Source: Paracoccus sp. R12_2 (GTDB lineage Bacteria > Pseudomonadota > Alphaproteobacteria > Rhodobacterales > Rhodobacteraceae). Taken from it: a DNA stretch of 64,000 bases. The position numbers and the translations under genes are program-made. This document shows positions 53,505 through 62,555 of the stretch, piece by piece (the stretch's first letter is position 1; every line of letters starts with the position of its first letter). Below the pieces are notes generated by a model. It worked only from the letters and a program-made list of their open reading frames with translations. It was not told the DNA's origin and did not search any database. The stretch is taken from assembly GCF_017744015.1 (NCBI RefSeq), contig NZ_JAGHRA010000014.1, positions 46,125 to 110,124 on the forward strand, read 5' to 3'.

Positions 53505-53821
53505 TCAGTTTGGGTTGGCGATAGGATCGCGCCTTGGAAGCCGTCCATCTTATCGTGATCGCCATCCTCAACGAACGCCAACGACGCCGAAATCCGCCAG
53601 ACCGCCGTCATGCCCGTCAATGCGCAAAGGATGCCATCGCCAAGGCGCAGCTTGCCGAGGTCGAAAGTTGTCTCTCCCGCCTGACAGGCCTGGAAAACCG
53701 AATCTGGGCGCCTGGTGGTGCAGTGCGCAGGTGACCGGATTTCCTATTGCCGGTCATCGAGGTGTTGGGCGATCATTCGCTGTGTGTTTCGAATCCCGCG
53801 ACCGACGATGCCGGACAGTAA
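53505..53821 (+). pseudogene. Decayed second copy of the MerR-family regulator (C-terminal part)
   Basis: Fragments in two frames match the regulator at 52.85 kb: LEAVHLIVIAI (compare LEAIRDLL), DAIAKAQLAEVES (identical), then VVQCAGDRISYCRVIEVLGD and HSLC. Frameshifts separate them and the N-terminal HTH is not recognisable. It indicates a second ZntR/CadR-like gene that has been lost. Confidence 0.75.
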
Positions 53822-53932
53822 TCGGCTGACGATGACCGAAACCGGCATTGGTGATTAAACGGTTCGGATGCAGCAGGCCTCCTTCAGGCCGACTTGCTCT
53901 CTGACAAGGTCGTGATCGAAGGGTATTTTGCC

Positions 53933-53955
53933 TTGAACCTCTAGTTGCTTGAGGT
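53933..53955 (+). promoter_or_regulatory. Orphan MerR-type operator-like site
   Basis: TTGAACCTCTAGTTGCTTGA followed by GGT contains the dyad ACCTC-N9-GAGGT right after a TTGAAC -35-like box, as in CueR/CadR operators. The -10 at the expected distance (CAAAAG) is weak. It precedes the small membrane-peptide gene at 54025. Confidence 0.45.
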
Positions 53956-54024
53956 CCCAAAAGGCGCGTTTCGAAGATGTGAGGCAAGAGAAGGCATGAA
54001 CCAGCAAAAGCAGCAGCGACTCCG

Positions 54025-54195
54025 ATGTTGACAGTCATCGCGGCCCTGATTGGCGGGTTGCTGGGGTTCCGGCGTGCTCGCGCGCTCGGGGGCAACCGGA
54101 AGGACAGGGCTCATTATGCAGTTGGATACGCGATCGCCTTTGGCCTGACGGCAACAATTGCCGGTATCTTCATCGCCCGTCTTATTCAACTGTAG
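54025..54195 (+). CDS. 56-residue membrane protein
   Basis: The frame from ATG 54025 to TAG 54193-54195 reads LTVIAALIGGLLGFRRARAL, GGNRKDRAHYAVGYAIAFGL, TATIAGIFIARLIQL. Two hydrophobic helices flank a basic RRARALGGNRKDR loop. Very similar short proteins occur beside copper and envelope genes in Paracoccus-like bacteria, sometimes mislabelled as apolipoprotein acyltransferase. Function unknown. It is the first gene before the M23 peptidase, which starts 75 bases later. Confidence 0.65.
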   Translation: MLTVIAALIGGLLGFRRARALGGNRKDRAHYAVGYAIAFGLTATIAGIFIARLIQL

Positions 54196-54270
54196 ACAGC
54201 CTATCGATGCCGTGTGGGGGCAGCCGCTCTCCGGCGCCTGAACTTATTGCCTGACGAGAGACCAGACCTG

Positions 54271-55449
54271 ATGATCTTTCAAGCCTTGCTGACTGCCGGC
54301 GCCATTGCCGTCACGACATCTGTTTACGTCGAAACCCCGGCCGAACCTTCTCTCCTCACCGAGGAAGTCGCCCCTATGTCGCGACACGAGGTCGTTCCGG
54401 GGGATACATTGGATTCGATATTGGCGCATGCGGGCATCGGTGTGCCTCTCCGGACCGAGGCAGCACTTGCCATTTCCGATGTTTTCGACCTGTCGGCCCT
54501 CAGCCCAGGCCAATTACTCAGATGGAGCGTTTCTTCCGATGATCCTTCCCAGCTAGAGCGTCTGTCACTGCTGACCAGAGACGGAACGGACATCATTCTG
54601 GATTTCACGAAACCCCTCGAAGCATCCCTGACCAAGACCGAAATCCTGCGACGGGTCCGGCGCGAAACCTTCGTCCTTGACGATTCTCTCTTCCAGGCGC
54701 TCGCCACGCACAATGCACCTGAGAGTTTCGCAGTTGATCTCGCAGCGCTCCTTGCCGGCCAAATCGACTTTCGAGATCTCGAAGGAACCGAGCGAATAGC
54801 ATTGATCTGGAGCGAGAACGTCCTGCCTGATGAGACGATCGTGGGCGAGCCTCAGATCGCCTATGCGCGGGTAGAGAAGGACGCAGACATCTTCGAGGTC
54901 CTCACCGGCTCGGTCGAGCAACCCTTCATCCTGTTTCGGAATGGAACCTTGGTCCAGCAGTCGGCGCGACCTGTCGCAGGCGCACGCCTGTCTTCAGTCT
55001 TCGGTAAGCGCCGACATCCTGTGCTTGGCACGCAACGAATGCATACGGGCGTCGACTACGCGGCACCGACCGGGACACCGGTCAGCGTGACAGGCGCAGG
55101 AACGGTCCTGTTTGCTGGAACCATAAGGGGCTATGGTCGGACAATCGACGTTGATCATGGCGCGGGCGTCCTGACCCGCTATGCGCATCTTTCCCGTTTT
55201 GAAGATGGGATCGCTCCGGGTGTCGAGCTGAACGCCGGGGCCAGGGTAGGTGACGTGGGCGCGACCGGCCTCGTCAGTGGACCGAACCTTCATTACGAAG
55301 TTCGGATCGACGGCAAGCCCACAGACCCTATCAGGAAAGCACCGGCGGCACGGACAGTTATGCCGACCCCCGCCGACCACGTCATGCTGACAATTGCGCG
55401 TCTTACCACCGGCTACTTTCTCCGTCCGAATACGAGCAAGAAGAGCTGA
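54271..55449 (+). CDS. M23-family peptidoglycan metallopeptidase
   Basis: The product has 392 residues from ATG 54271. An N-terminal hydrophobic segment (IFQALLTAGAIAVTTSVYV) is followed by a LysM-like or OapA-type region (HEVVPGDTLDSILAHAGIGV). The C-terminal LytM domain has the zinc ligands in MHTGVDYAAPTGTPV, LTRYAHLSRF and GPNLHYEVRIDGKPTDP. It should cut peptide cross-links in the periplasm, or activate amidases. It starts an envelope block with DUF411 and two L,D-transpeptidases. Confidence 0.88.
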   Translation: MIFQALLTAGAIAVTTSVYVETPAEPSLLTEEVAPMSRHEVVPGDTLDSILAHAGIGVPLRTEAALAISDVFDLSALSPGQLLRWSVSSDDPSQLERLSLLTRDGTDIILDFTKPLEASLTKTEILRRVRRETFVLDDSLFQALATHNAPESFAVDLAALLAGQIDFRDLEGTERIALIWSENVLPDETIVGEPQIAYARVEKDADIFEVLTGSVEQPFILFRNGTLVQQSARPVAGARLSSVFGKRRHPVLGTQRMHTGVDYAAPTGTPVSVTGAGTVLFAGTIRGYGRTIDVDHGAGVLTRYAHLSRFEDGIAPGVELNAGARVGDVGATGLVSGPNLHYEVRIDGKPTDPIRKAPAARTVMPTPADHVMLTIARLTTGYFLRPNTSKKS

Positions 55450-55490
55450 TGGCACCCAGACAACTTCATCCTACAGCTCAAGGGGATAAA

Positions 55491-55955
55491 ATGATTAAGC
55501 TGACACGACGCGCCCTGATGATGGCTGCCGCAGCCAGCGGTCTGCCATCTCTTTCATGTGCAGAAAGCCTTCCGGCCATCCATGTCGTGGAGGGCCGCGG
55601 CTGTGAATGCTGCAAACAGTGGACCAAATACCTGAAGGAGCAAGGCTTTCAAGTTACCAGCGAAGAGCGGTTCGGCACCTTGCTGATGCAGCACAAGATT
55701 GATCTGGGTGTGCCGGTCGAACTGACATCCTGCCATACCGGCAGCATTGATGATTATTTTCTGGAGGGACATGTTCCTGCCGGCGATATACGGCGCCTGC
55801 TAAGGGAGCGGCCTGAAGCTCTCGGCTTGACGGTTCCAGGAATGCCATACGGCAGCCCAGGGATGGGTCCGGAGAAAGAGCGCAACGCTTACGATGTCCT
55901 GCTTGTTCGCCTGGATGGTACCAGTGAAGTGTTTGCCCGCTATCCTGAAGCATAA
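55491..55955 (+). CDS. DUF411 exported metal-binding protein
   Basis: The product has 154 residues. A Tat- or Sec-type signal (RRALMMAAAASGLPSLSCAE) is followed by the DUF411 domain: VVEGRGCECCKQWTKYLKEQ with a CxCC metal site, LTSCHTGSIDDYFLEGHVPA and GMPYGSPGMG. DUF411 proteins are common in copper and silver resistance loci and are thought to bind Cu in the periplasm. It follows the M23 gene by 41 bases. Confidence 0.88.
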   Translation: MIKLTRRALMMAAAASGLPSLSCAESLPAIHVVEGRGCECCKQWTKYLKEQGFQVTSEERFGTLLMQHKIDLGVPVELTSCHTGSIDDYFLEGHVPAGDIRRLLRERPEALGLTVPGMPYGSPGMGPEKERNAYDVLLVRLDGTSEVFARYPEA

Positions 55956-55977
55956 AAAATCGAGCATAAACAGATCA

Positions 55978-56520
55978 ATGTCAAACTTCTCCCGGCGCCA
56001 GGCGTCACTGGCTTTGCTTGCACTTCTCGCCGCATGTGGAAAATTCGGACCGCCGCAACCGACGCGAGGGGCCACACCTCAGTTCAAGAGGTACTCAGGT
56101 CCCCCCGTCACTCAAGTCGTGGTCAACAAGGCTGACCGCAGGATGTTCCTGCTGAACGGGCAGACGGTCCTCAGATCATATGATTTTGGTCTCGGAAATC
56201 AGCCCGTTGGACCAAAGCAATTCGAGGGCGACGGAAAAACTCCAGAGGGACTATATTATGTCGACCGTTTCAACCCGCGGAGCCGTTATCATCTGTCGGT
56301 GGGAATATCCTATCCAAACGAACTGGATAAGGCTTATGCAGCGCAATTCGGACGAAGTGCTGGCAGCGATATCATGTTTCATGGCCGCGGACAGGAGGGC
56401 AAAGTCTTGGCGCCGAAGAAGCGGGATTGGACCGCAGGCTGTCTTGCGCTGACAGATCAGGAAATAGAAGACGTATACGCAATGCTGCAGCCTGGGGTGC
56501 CAGTAATGATCTATCCATAG
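55978..56520 (+). CDS. L,D-transpeptidase (YkuD), lipoprotein-like
   Basis: From ATG 55978 the product has 180 residues. The signal ends in a lipobox-like LLALLAACG. The YkuD domain shows TQVVVNKADRRMFLLNGQTV, GDGKTPEGLYYVDRFNPRSR and the catalytic region IMFHGRGQEG...DWTAGCLALTDQEI with His and Cys. It forms 3-3 cross-links or anchors proteins to peptidoglycan. It follows the DUF411 gene by 22 bases, likely one transcript. Its lipoprotein nature ties in with the extra lspA genes in the window. Confidence 0.88.
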   Translation: MSNFSRRQASLALLALLAACGKFGPPQPTRGATPQFKRYSGPPVTQVVVNKADRRMFLLNGQTVLRSYDFGLGNQPVGPKQFEGDGKTPEGLYYVDRFNPRSRYHLSVGISYPNELDKAYAAQFGRSAGSDIMFHGRGQEGKVLAPKKRDWTAGCLALTDQEIEDVYAMLQPGVPVMIYP

Positions 56521-56712
56521 AAACATACATACTGGCTGAAACCAGGTTAAAAAATCAGGAGCTATGCTTTTCTGAAAAGCTAACGGTGTCCGCTAAGAAC
56601 ACAGCAAGCACCCTAACCTCATCGCTAAAACACCGTGAATCGTGTGCCGATTTCCGTGATCTTGAAAAGGCAGTGCTGTGACGATGTTGAACGGAGTACA
56701 GGAACATCCAAT

Positions 56713-57378
56713 ATGTTGACAAGACGACATTTTATACAGACTGCTACCGCACTCTTTTCAGCGTCAATTTCCAGCCCACTGCGTGCGGAATCATGGCCAA
56801 CAGTGAGCCAGAAGGCTGCATGGGACGCACAGGTGACCCCTCCCGGCTATAATGCATTCAAGTCCAATCCATGGGGGCTGCACCCACGCTTTCTACCTCA
56901 AAGAATACGGGCCAATGACGGTCTGGTGCCGGGTGATATCCATGTTGATGCCGTAGCGAGATACCTTTACCATATCGAAGCTGGTGGAACCGCAATGCGC
57001 TACGGTGTGGCCATCGGAAGGGGGGATCTCTATGAGCCCGGCGTTTATAAAATCAAGCGAAAAGTCGAATGGCCACACTGGACCCCTACGCAGAACATGA
57101 TTGCCCGGGAGCCAGAAATTTACGGTCAGTTTGAAGGGGGAGTAGAGCCCGGCCCTGATAATGCGCTCGGATCTCGCGCTCTCTACCTCTATGTTGGCGA
57201 AAGGGATACGTACCTCCGCATTCATGGAACGCCATTCCCGACAAGCATTGGCACGAGCGCCAGTTCGGGCTGCGTCCGGATGGTCATGGCGCACATAAAT
57301 GACCTCTATCCAAAAGTAGAAATTGGTTCCACCGCGTTTTTATACTCGACCGCTGAGAGCGTGACATCATGGAGCTAA
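56713..57378 (+). CDS. L,D-transpeptidase (ErfK/YbiS type), exported
   Basis: From ATG 56713 the product has 221 residues. A twin-Arg-like signal (TRRHFIQTATALFSASISSP) leads to a mature part with YNAFKSNPWGLHPRFLPQRI and IHVDAVARYLYHIEAGGTAM. The YkuD domain ends YLRIHGTPFPTSIGTSASSG with CVRMVMAHINDLYP, giving the catalytic His, Ser-rich loop and Cys. This is the second L,D-transpeptidase in tandem, of a different subfamily from the first. The spacing of 192 bases allows its own promoter. Confidence 0.9.
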   Translation: MLTRRHFIQTATALFSASISSPLRAESWPTVSQKAAWDAQVTPPGYNAFKSNPWGLHPRFLPQRIRANDGLVPGDIHVDAVARYLYHIEAGGTAMRYGVAIGRGDLYEPGVYKIKRKVEWPHWTPTQNMIAREPEIYGQFEGGVEPGPDNALGSRALYLYVGERDTYLRIHGTPFPTSIGTSASSGCVRMVMAHINDLYPKVEIGSTAFLYSTAESVTSWS

Positions 57379-57423
57379 AAATTCTTTGACCAATAACGAC
57401 CCGAGCGATGCGATATATGAGGT

Positions 57424-57696
57424 TTAAGACTGAGATTGCATACATATAGGGCGACCTCCAGCGGTGGTGAGCGGAAGCAAGGTTGTTTCCACTTGCCCAC
57501 GATGCTCGTACCAAAAACAATTATCACTCCGGAGAAGCCTTGCTGTAGATACATCCTGCATCGGTGCAACAAGAGAGATAAGTTCTGGAGGAAGCCCTTG
57601 TGAATTGCTCTCCGGTTTTTCCGTCTTCACCGTCATGGCTCCACAACCGGCATTGACCAAGATGGTTACAATTGCGATGTAGGATCTAAACTTCAT
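57424..57696 (-). CDS. Small lipoprotein
   Basis: From ATG 57696, preceded by GGAGAAG, the product has 90 residues. The signal ends in a lipobox (ILVNAGCGAM). The mature part (ELISLVAPMQDVSTARLLRS, DNCFWYEHRGQVETTLLPLT) contains two further Cys residues. No domain is recognised. It is convergent with the second L,D-transpeptidase gene. Confidence 0.65.
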   Translation of the reverse strand: MKFRSYIAIVTILVNAGCGAMTVKTEKPESNSQGLPPELISLVAPMQDVSTARLLRSDNCFWYEHRGQVETTLLPLTTAGGRPICMQSQS

Positions 57697-57753
57697 TTCG
57701 ACTTCTCCGCGTTGCTTCAGTTCCGTAAAAACATCTTTCGCATTTAATATCAA

Positions 57754-58058
57754 GGTACTTAAGGCCGCATCACCTAACTGTCAACAGCTGGCATGGAATA
57801 GTAAGGCGTTGCAGGTTAATTCTTTGCTGTCACTGATAGTCGACGCTGTCTATATTTTTTGTTGTAATTTTTTACAGTTTTCTGCGAGGATAATTTTCAC
57901 AAAGCATGCGAGTACCATCGGGATTTTAATAAATAAACTGCATAAGCCAAATAATAAAAGTATATTGGTTTGAAAGTAAGCGATGGGGTGGACGCCCCCG
58001 GCGGCATCGATGTGCCAAGATGGCGGATGTTGAAGCACCGCTACGGAGGGGAGCGTCC
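57754..58058. other. AT-rich region and IS110 left end
   Basis: From 57754 to about 57975 the sequence is distinctly AT-rich and holds no supported gene. From about 57980 it becomes GC-rich and probably is the non-coding end of the IS110-type remnant that follows. Confidence 0.4.
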
Positions 58059-59059
58059 ATGGGAGAGGTTAGCATCATCGGCCTGGAATTGGCCAAGAAC
58101 GAGTTTCAGGCGCATGGCGCAGGAGCGGACGGATCGGTGATCTTCCGCCGCAAGCTGTCTCGCGCTCAGCTATTGAAGTTCGTCGCGGCGCAGGCGCCTT
58201 GCGTAGTGGCGGTGGAAGGTTGCGCTAGCGCGCATGACTGGGGCCGGGCGATCGGCGACCCGGCCACGAGGTGCGGCTGATCGCACCCGCCTATGTGAAG
58301 CCGTTCGTGAAGCGCCAGAAGAATGACATGGCGGATGCCGCGGCAATTGCAGAAGCAGCTTCGCGGCCGACCATGAGATTCGTTGCCGTGAAGAGAGAAG
58401 CCCAGCAGGCGGCGGCGATGGCCTATCGGACCCGTGATCTTCTGGTTCGTCCGCGAACACAGACGATCAACGCGCTGCGGGCACATCTGGCCGAGCGCGG
58501 CATCGTGGCCCCCACCGGCCCGGCTCATGTCGGGCGTCTGGCAGCAGCCATCGACGGCGACGATGGCATCTTGCCGGCCGCGGTGCGCGACCTCGCCCGC
58601 CTCTTGCTGGACCAAATTGCCGGGCTGGCCGAGAAGATCGCGGGCCTTGATTCTGAGCTTCGCAAGCGCGTGACCACCGACGATGCAGCGCGGCGGCCGC
58701 TGTCCGAACTCGGGCACGAGGTCCGTCTGATCTCACCGCAGTTCGTCACGCCCTATGTCAAATCCAATAAGAACGATCGCAACGATGCTGAAGCGATTTG
58801 CGAAGCCGTCGGACGTCCCTCGATGCGGTTCGTTCCACAGAAATCACCGGAACAACTGGAGATACAGGCCGTCCACCGCATCCGGCAGAGGCTGATTTCG
58901 GACCGGACGCGGCTTGTGAACCAGATTCGAGGCCTGTTGGCCGAACATGGCGTTGTGATCGCCCGCGACATCAGCCGTCTACGCCCGGCACTTCATTTTT
59001 CGGTCAACCATCGGATGAAGCTAACCTCCGTTATCGCAACGGCAATGATGGTCCGTTAG
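58059..59059 (+). pseudogene. Chimeric IS110-family transposase remnant
   Basis: The first part (from ATG 58059) reads VSIIGLELAKNEFQAHGAGA, an IS110 RuvC-like start, and shifts frame near 58260. It continues with LIAPAYVKPFVKRQKNDMAD up to RKRVTTDDAARR. At about 58700 it changes to a second, different IS110 DEDD segment: LGHEVRLISPQFVTPYVKSN, KNDRNDAEAICEAVGRPSMR and RTRLVNQIRGLLAEHGVVIA. The C-terminal serine domain is absent from both, so no active transposase can be made. Confidence 0.82.
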
Positions 59060-59900
59060 GCTCGGAGCAGTCCTCCGCCACACCTTGCATCAACGTCCAC
59101 AGTGTCAGTTGAACCGCCCAAGGCTGTCAAATGCCTTTGGGCGTCGCCCTTCGGGCCGCGCCCCCGGTTCCGGCCTCATGGCCTCCACCCGAGCTGGTCG
59201 GGTCGATACGCGCGGCTGCGGTGCCCGGCTGAATGTCTCGTCCCGAGCCATCCCCCGGTAATCCCCCCGAACCCCGGTCCTGCGCGCCCTGCCCCGACGA
59301 TCTCGGCCCTGGCGGGCGGGACCGCTGACGCAGGCGCAAGGCGCTGAGCGAGACAGCATGGATCGAGCGAAGCGCCGGGAGGCGATCCACCCAGAACGAC
59401 TTACGCGAAACGCGGAACGGGTTTTGGCGCCCGCAGCGATCCGCTGATGGCGGATAGCAGGCGGCGGATGGCAATCGGCATTCGGCGAAACGGAGCGATG
59501 GGCAGTAGGACAGACGCGGCCCGCGCTTGAAGCGCGGCCCATGATGGGCTGAGGACGTGCCGGGGGATCGACGCAGGCTGCGCCCGCGCTCACCCCCACC
59601 ACGACGATGTTTCCCTTCCCTTTGTCCGCCACGCATCCCTGCGTCTGACGGTCAATGGCCAAGCGCCGCGCGGGACGCGCGTCGTCGTCCTGGCGGGCCG
59701 TGTCCTCGGCTGCGCCTGCGGGCCGCGCCACCCCGCCTTCCCGAGCCTTGACAGTCAGCCCCAGGGCCGCGGGCAGGGCTGCGCCCTCCCCGCTTTGCCG
59801 TCCGAAAGGCATGGGGCCTTTCGACGACAAGCAGAGAGGTCTCGCCCATCGGCGGAAAGCAGGCACCAAGGCCCGCACCGCCCGTCGCAAGAGAAGGACG
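59060..59900. other. Non-coding or degraded region containing repeat copy 2
   Basis: Long open frames here on both strands have no ribosome site, no domain and arginine/proline-rich composition typical of GC-rich non-coding DNA. The only recognised element is the dispersed repeat at 59492-59647. Confidence 0.45.
59492..59647. repeat. Dispersed repeat, copy 2 (about 155 bp)
   Basis: Direct copy of 42892-43045 with about ten base differences and a few small indels. The flanking 20-30 bases upstream also look related (GGCGGATGGC in both). Confidence 0.85.
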
Positions 59901-60380
59901 ATGCCCATGCTGGCCGAAGATAGCTTTGCCGTGGATTTCAGCTGCACCACCTGCGGCAAGATCATCAATGCCCTGACCTGCCCGAGCCATTGCCCGCAAT
60001 GTCAGACCGCCGCGCCCGATCACGGTTTCCCGACCGCCGAGGCCGTGACAATCGCGGAACAGAACGACCGTTTTCGCGCGGGGCTGACCAAGGGGAACGC
60101 AAGCGATCTGCGCGGCCAGGTTGTCGTGACCTCTGCCGTCAACGCAATGGGCCGCGACTTCGTGACCGCCGCGCTGATGGCTGTGGCCGGGGACAGCAGC
60201 TTCACGCCCGACAATGACCCTTACGGGGATCATGGTTTCGGCACCGTCACCGTGCTGAGCCTCAAGCTGTTCTGGAAGATCGACCTCTATGACGAGGAAC
60301 TGGTTTACGGCTCGCCCGCACCGGCCAACCCCGCCGTCACCCGGCGCATCCTGACCATCATGTTCCCCTCCGATTACTGA
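59901..60380 (+). CDS. DUF3768 protein with N-terminal zinc ribbon
   Basis: From ATG 59901 (AGAAGGAC upstream) the product has 159 residues. A zinc-ribbon-like segment (CTTCGKIINALTCPSHCPQC) precedes the DUF3768 domain: RGQVVVTSAVNAMGRDFVTA, DSSFTPDNDPYGDHGFGTVT, LKLFWKIDLYDEELVYGSP and the end RRILTIMFPSDY. DUF3768 proteins are frequent on alphaproteobacterial plasmids and have no known role. The following genes (ParB-domain and hypotheticals) are the usual neighbours. Confidence 0.85.
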   Translation: MPMLAEDSFAVDFSCTTCGKIINALTCPSHCPQCQTAAPDHGFPTAEAVTIAEQNDRFRAGLTKGNASDLRGQVVVTSAVNAMGRDFVTAALMAVAGDSSFTPDNDPYGDHGFGTVTVLSLKLFWKIDLYDEELVYGSPAPANPAVTRRILTIMFPSDY

Positions 60381-60446
60381 TCCCCGAACCCGGCCCGCGT
60401 CATGCTCCCGGCGGGCCGGTCAACTGCCACGGCAACCGGAAAGGAG

Positions 60447-60563
60447 GTGAGAACAACGAACCAATGGCTTGAACAGCGCATCGCGGAAGCGTGGGCGCTC
60501 GTCAGGAAGGGCGATCAGTTTGGAATCGGCCGCCGCTTCCTGAACCAGCACGGGGTCATCTGA
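60447..60563 (+). CDS. Candidate 38-residue peptide
   Basis: A frame from GTG 60447 reads RTTNQWLEQRIAEAWALVRK, GDQFGIGRRFLNQHGVI. It is amphipathic and coding-like and sits between DUF3768 and the ParB-domain gene. The AAAGGAG sequence touches the GTG rather than preceding it by the usual distance, so the start is doubtful. Confidence 0.35.
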   Translation: MRTTNQWLEQRIAEAWALVRKGDQFGIGRRFLNQHGVI

Positions 60564-60636
60564 CCCTCACGCCTCACCCGATCACGGGTGGGGCACCGAT
60601 AACACGAATCCATAGTCGCAAACAAGGATATGACCC

Positions 60637-62487
60637 ATGAAACAAGGTGCCATCACCACCGCCCCGATCCAGTATTTCCCGCTGGACGCGCTCTATCTCT
60701 CGGACATGAACCCACGGCAGGACGTTGATCCCGACCGCATCGACCTGCTGGCCGACAGCATCGTGGCCGTGGGCCTGTTGCAGAACCTCGCGGGGTTTGC
60801 CGACGAGGCCGGAAAGGTCGGGATCGTCGCGGGCGGTCGCCGCCTGCGCGCCCTGATCCGCGCCACCGAGAAACACGCCGATCTGCTGGACCGCCGCCCG
60901 GAACTGGCCGAAATCCCCGTCCGTCTGGCCCCCGACGCGGCCACCGCGCGGGCATGGGCCAGCGTCGAGAACGCGGCCCGCGAGGATTTGCACCCCGCCG
61001 ATGAAATCCGCGCCTATGGCCGGATGGCCGACACCGGCAGCGATGTGCCGACCATCGCCCGCGTCTTCGCCGTGACCGAATCCCATGTTTACCGCCGCCT
61101 TGCGCTGGCCGCCCTGCCCGCCCCGATCCTCGATGCGCTGAAAGCGGGCGAGATCACCCTTGAGGCCGCGAAATGCTTCACCGTGGCCCAGGACGAGGCC
61201 CTTGCGCTCGATATTCTGGACCGCGTGCGCGGGCAGGACGTGTCGGCCCACCGCCTGAAACAGCTTCTGCAACCCGAAGCGATCCGCGACACCGACCGCC
61301 GCGCCGTCTATGTCGGGCTTGCCGCCTATGAAGGCGCAGGCGGCCCCATCACCCGCGATCTGTTCGCCAACGAGGTGTTTCTGGGCGATGGCGCGCTGCT
61401 GGACCGGCTCTTTGCCGACAAGCTGGCGATGGATGCCGAGGCCATCGGCCACGGCTGGAAATGGGTCGAGACCAGCCCGGAGTCGTGGATCAGCTATGAT
61501 GTGACCTCGAAGCTGGACCGCATTTACCGGATCGAGGGCGAACTGTCCGAGGAACAGGCCGCGCGTTTCGACGCATTGTCGGAACTGGCCGAGGCCGAGG
61601 CGCTGGATGCGGACGGACAGGCGGAACTCGATGCGCTGGACGCCATCGCGCAAGGCGATTTCACCGATGCGCAGCGCGACCATGCCGGGCTGTTCATCTT
61701 CGTGGACAGTCGCGGGCAACTGACCGTGCAGGCCGCCTATGTCCGGGCCGAGGACCGCGAGGCCGCGATTGCGGCGGAGGTGCTGACCGGACACGCCGCG
61801 CGGAGCCGCGACGGCAGCACCGCCGATGCCGCCCCAAAATCGCCCATCAGCAACGCGCTGCGCGACGATCTGGGCCGGGTGGCGCAGGGCGCGCGGCAGA
61901 ACGCGGCGCTGCGCGATCCCGAATTGCTGATCGACCTGCTGGCCTATCAGGTGAGCCACGGGCTTGCATGGCGCAAGCCGTTCGGGATCTCAATCGAGGA
62001 CGTGCCGAACTGGCCGACCACCGAGGCCGAGGGATATGCGCTGGACGAGCGGCTGACCGCCAACCCGCCGAGGGACATGCACGGCAAGGACCTCGCCAAA
62101 TCCTTCCGCGCCTTCCGTGCCAAGGGGGCCGAGCATGTTCGGGGCGAGTTGGTGCGGATGCTGGCCGCGCATTACCGGGGCGGGTCCGACGAACTGGCCG
62201 CGCTGATCGACAAGGAGACGAAGCCCGCGATCCGTGACGTCTGGACGCCCACCGCAGCGAACTTCTTTTCCCGCGTCGGAGGCCCTTACCTCAACGGGTT
62301 GTGGCGCGATCTGCTGGACCTCGCCACCGATCACCCCACCGCCACCAGCTTCGCCAAGCTGAAAAAGGGCGAGAAGGCGGCAAAGCTGGAAACCCTGTTC
62401 AGCGATGCCGACACGCGCAAGGCGCTTGGGATCACCGAGGCGCAGGAGGCCCGCATCGCGGCATGGCTGCCCGAGGGCATGGCCTGA
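60637..62487 (+). CDS. Large ParB/RepB/Spo0J-domain protein
   Basis: The product has 616 residues. The N-terminal ParB/sulfiredoxin-like domain reads FPLDALYLSDMNPRQDVDPD, RIDLLADSIVAVGLLQNLAG and IVAGGRRLRALIRATEKHAD. A KorB/ParB-type HTH follows (MADTGSDVPTIARVFAVTES, HVYRRLALAALPAPILDALK). Residues 250-616 form a large, acidic C-terminal region without known motifs. It is too large for a simple partition ParB and lacks a neighbouring parA. Such proteins are common on Rhodobacterales plasmids; DNA binding is likely, exact role unknown. Confidence 0.82.
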   Translation: MKQGAITTAPIQYFPLDALYLSDMNPRQDVDPDRIDLLADSIVAVGLLQNLAGFADEAGKVGIVAGGRRLRALIRATEKHADLLDRRPELAEIPVRLAPDAATARAWASVENAAREDLHPADEIRAYGRMADTGSDVPTIARVFAVTESHVYRRLALAALPAPILDALKAGEITLEAAKCFTVAQDEALALDILDRVRGQDVSAHRLKQLLQPEAIRDTDRRAVYVGLAAYEGAGGPITRDLFANEVFLGDGALLDRLFADKLAMDAEAIGHGWKWVETSPESWISYDVTSKLDRIYRIEGELSEEQAARFDALSELAEAEALDADGQAELDALDAIAQGDFTDAQRDHAGLFIFVDSRGQLTVQAAYVRAEDREAAIAAEVLTGHAARSRDGSTADAAPKSPISNALRDDLGRVAQGARQNAALRDPELLIDLLAYQVSHGLAWRKPFGISIEDVPNWPTTEAEGYALDERLTANPPRDMHGKDLAKSFRAFRAKGAEHVRGELVRMLAAHYRGGSDELAALIDKETKPAIRDVWTPTAANFFSRVGGPYLNGLWRDLLDLATDHPTATSFAKLKKGEKAAKLETLFSDADTRKALGITEAQEARIAAWLPEGMA

Positions 62488-62555
62488 TACCAGCGGGGCG
62501 CGTGATCATCGCGCGCCCCGGCCCCTGCAACCCGGATTGAGAAAGGACAGCACAG

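Noticed and set aside
59105..59968. 287-codon minus-strand frame
   Set aside because: Lies over the dispersed repeat and the DUF3768 start; proline/arginine-rich translation and no ribosome site.
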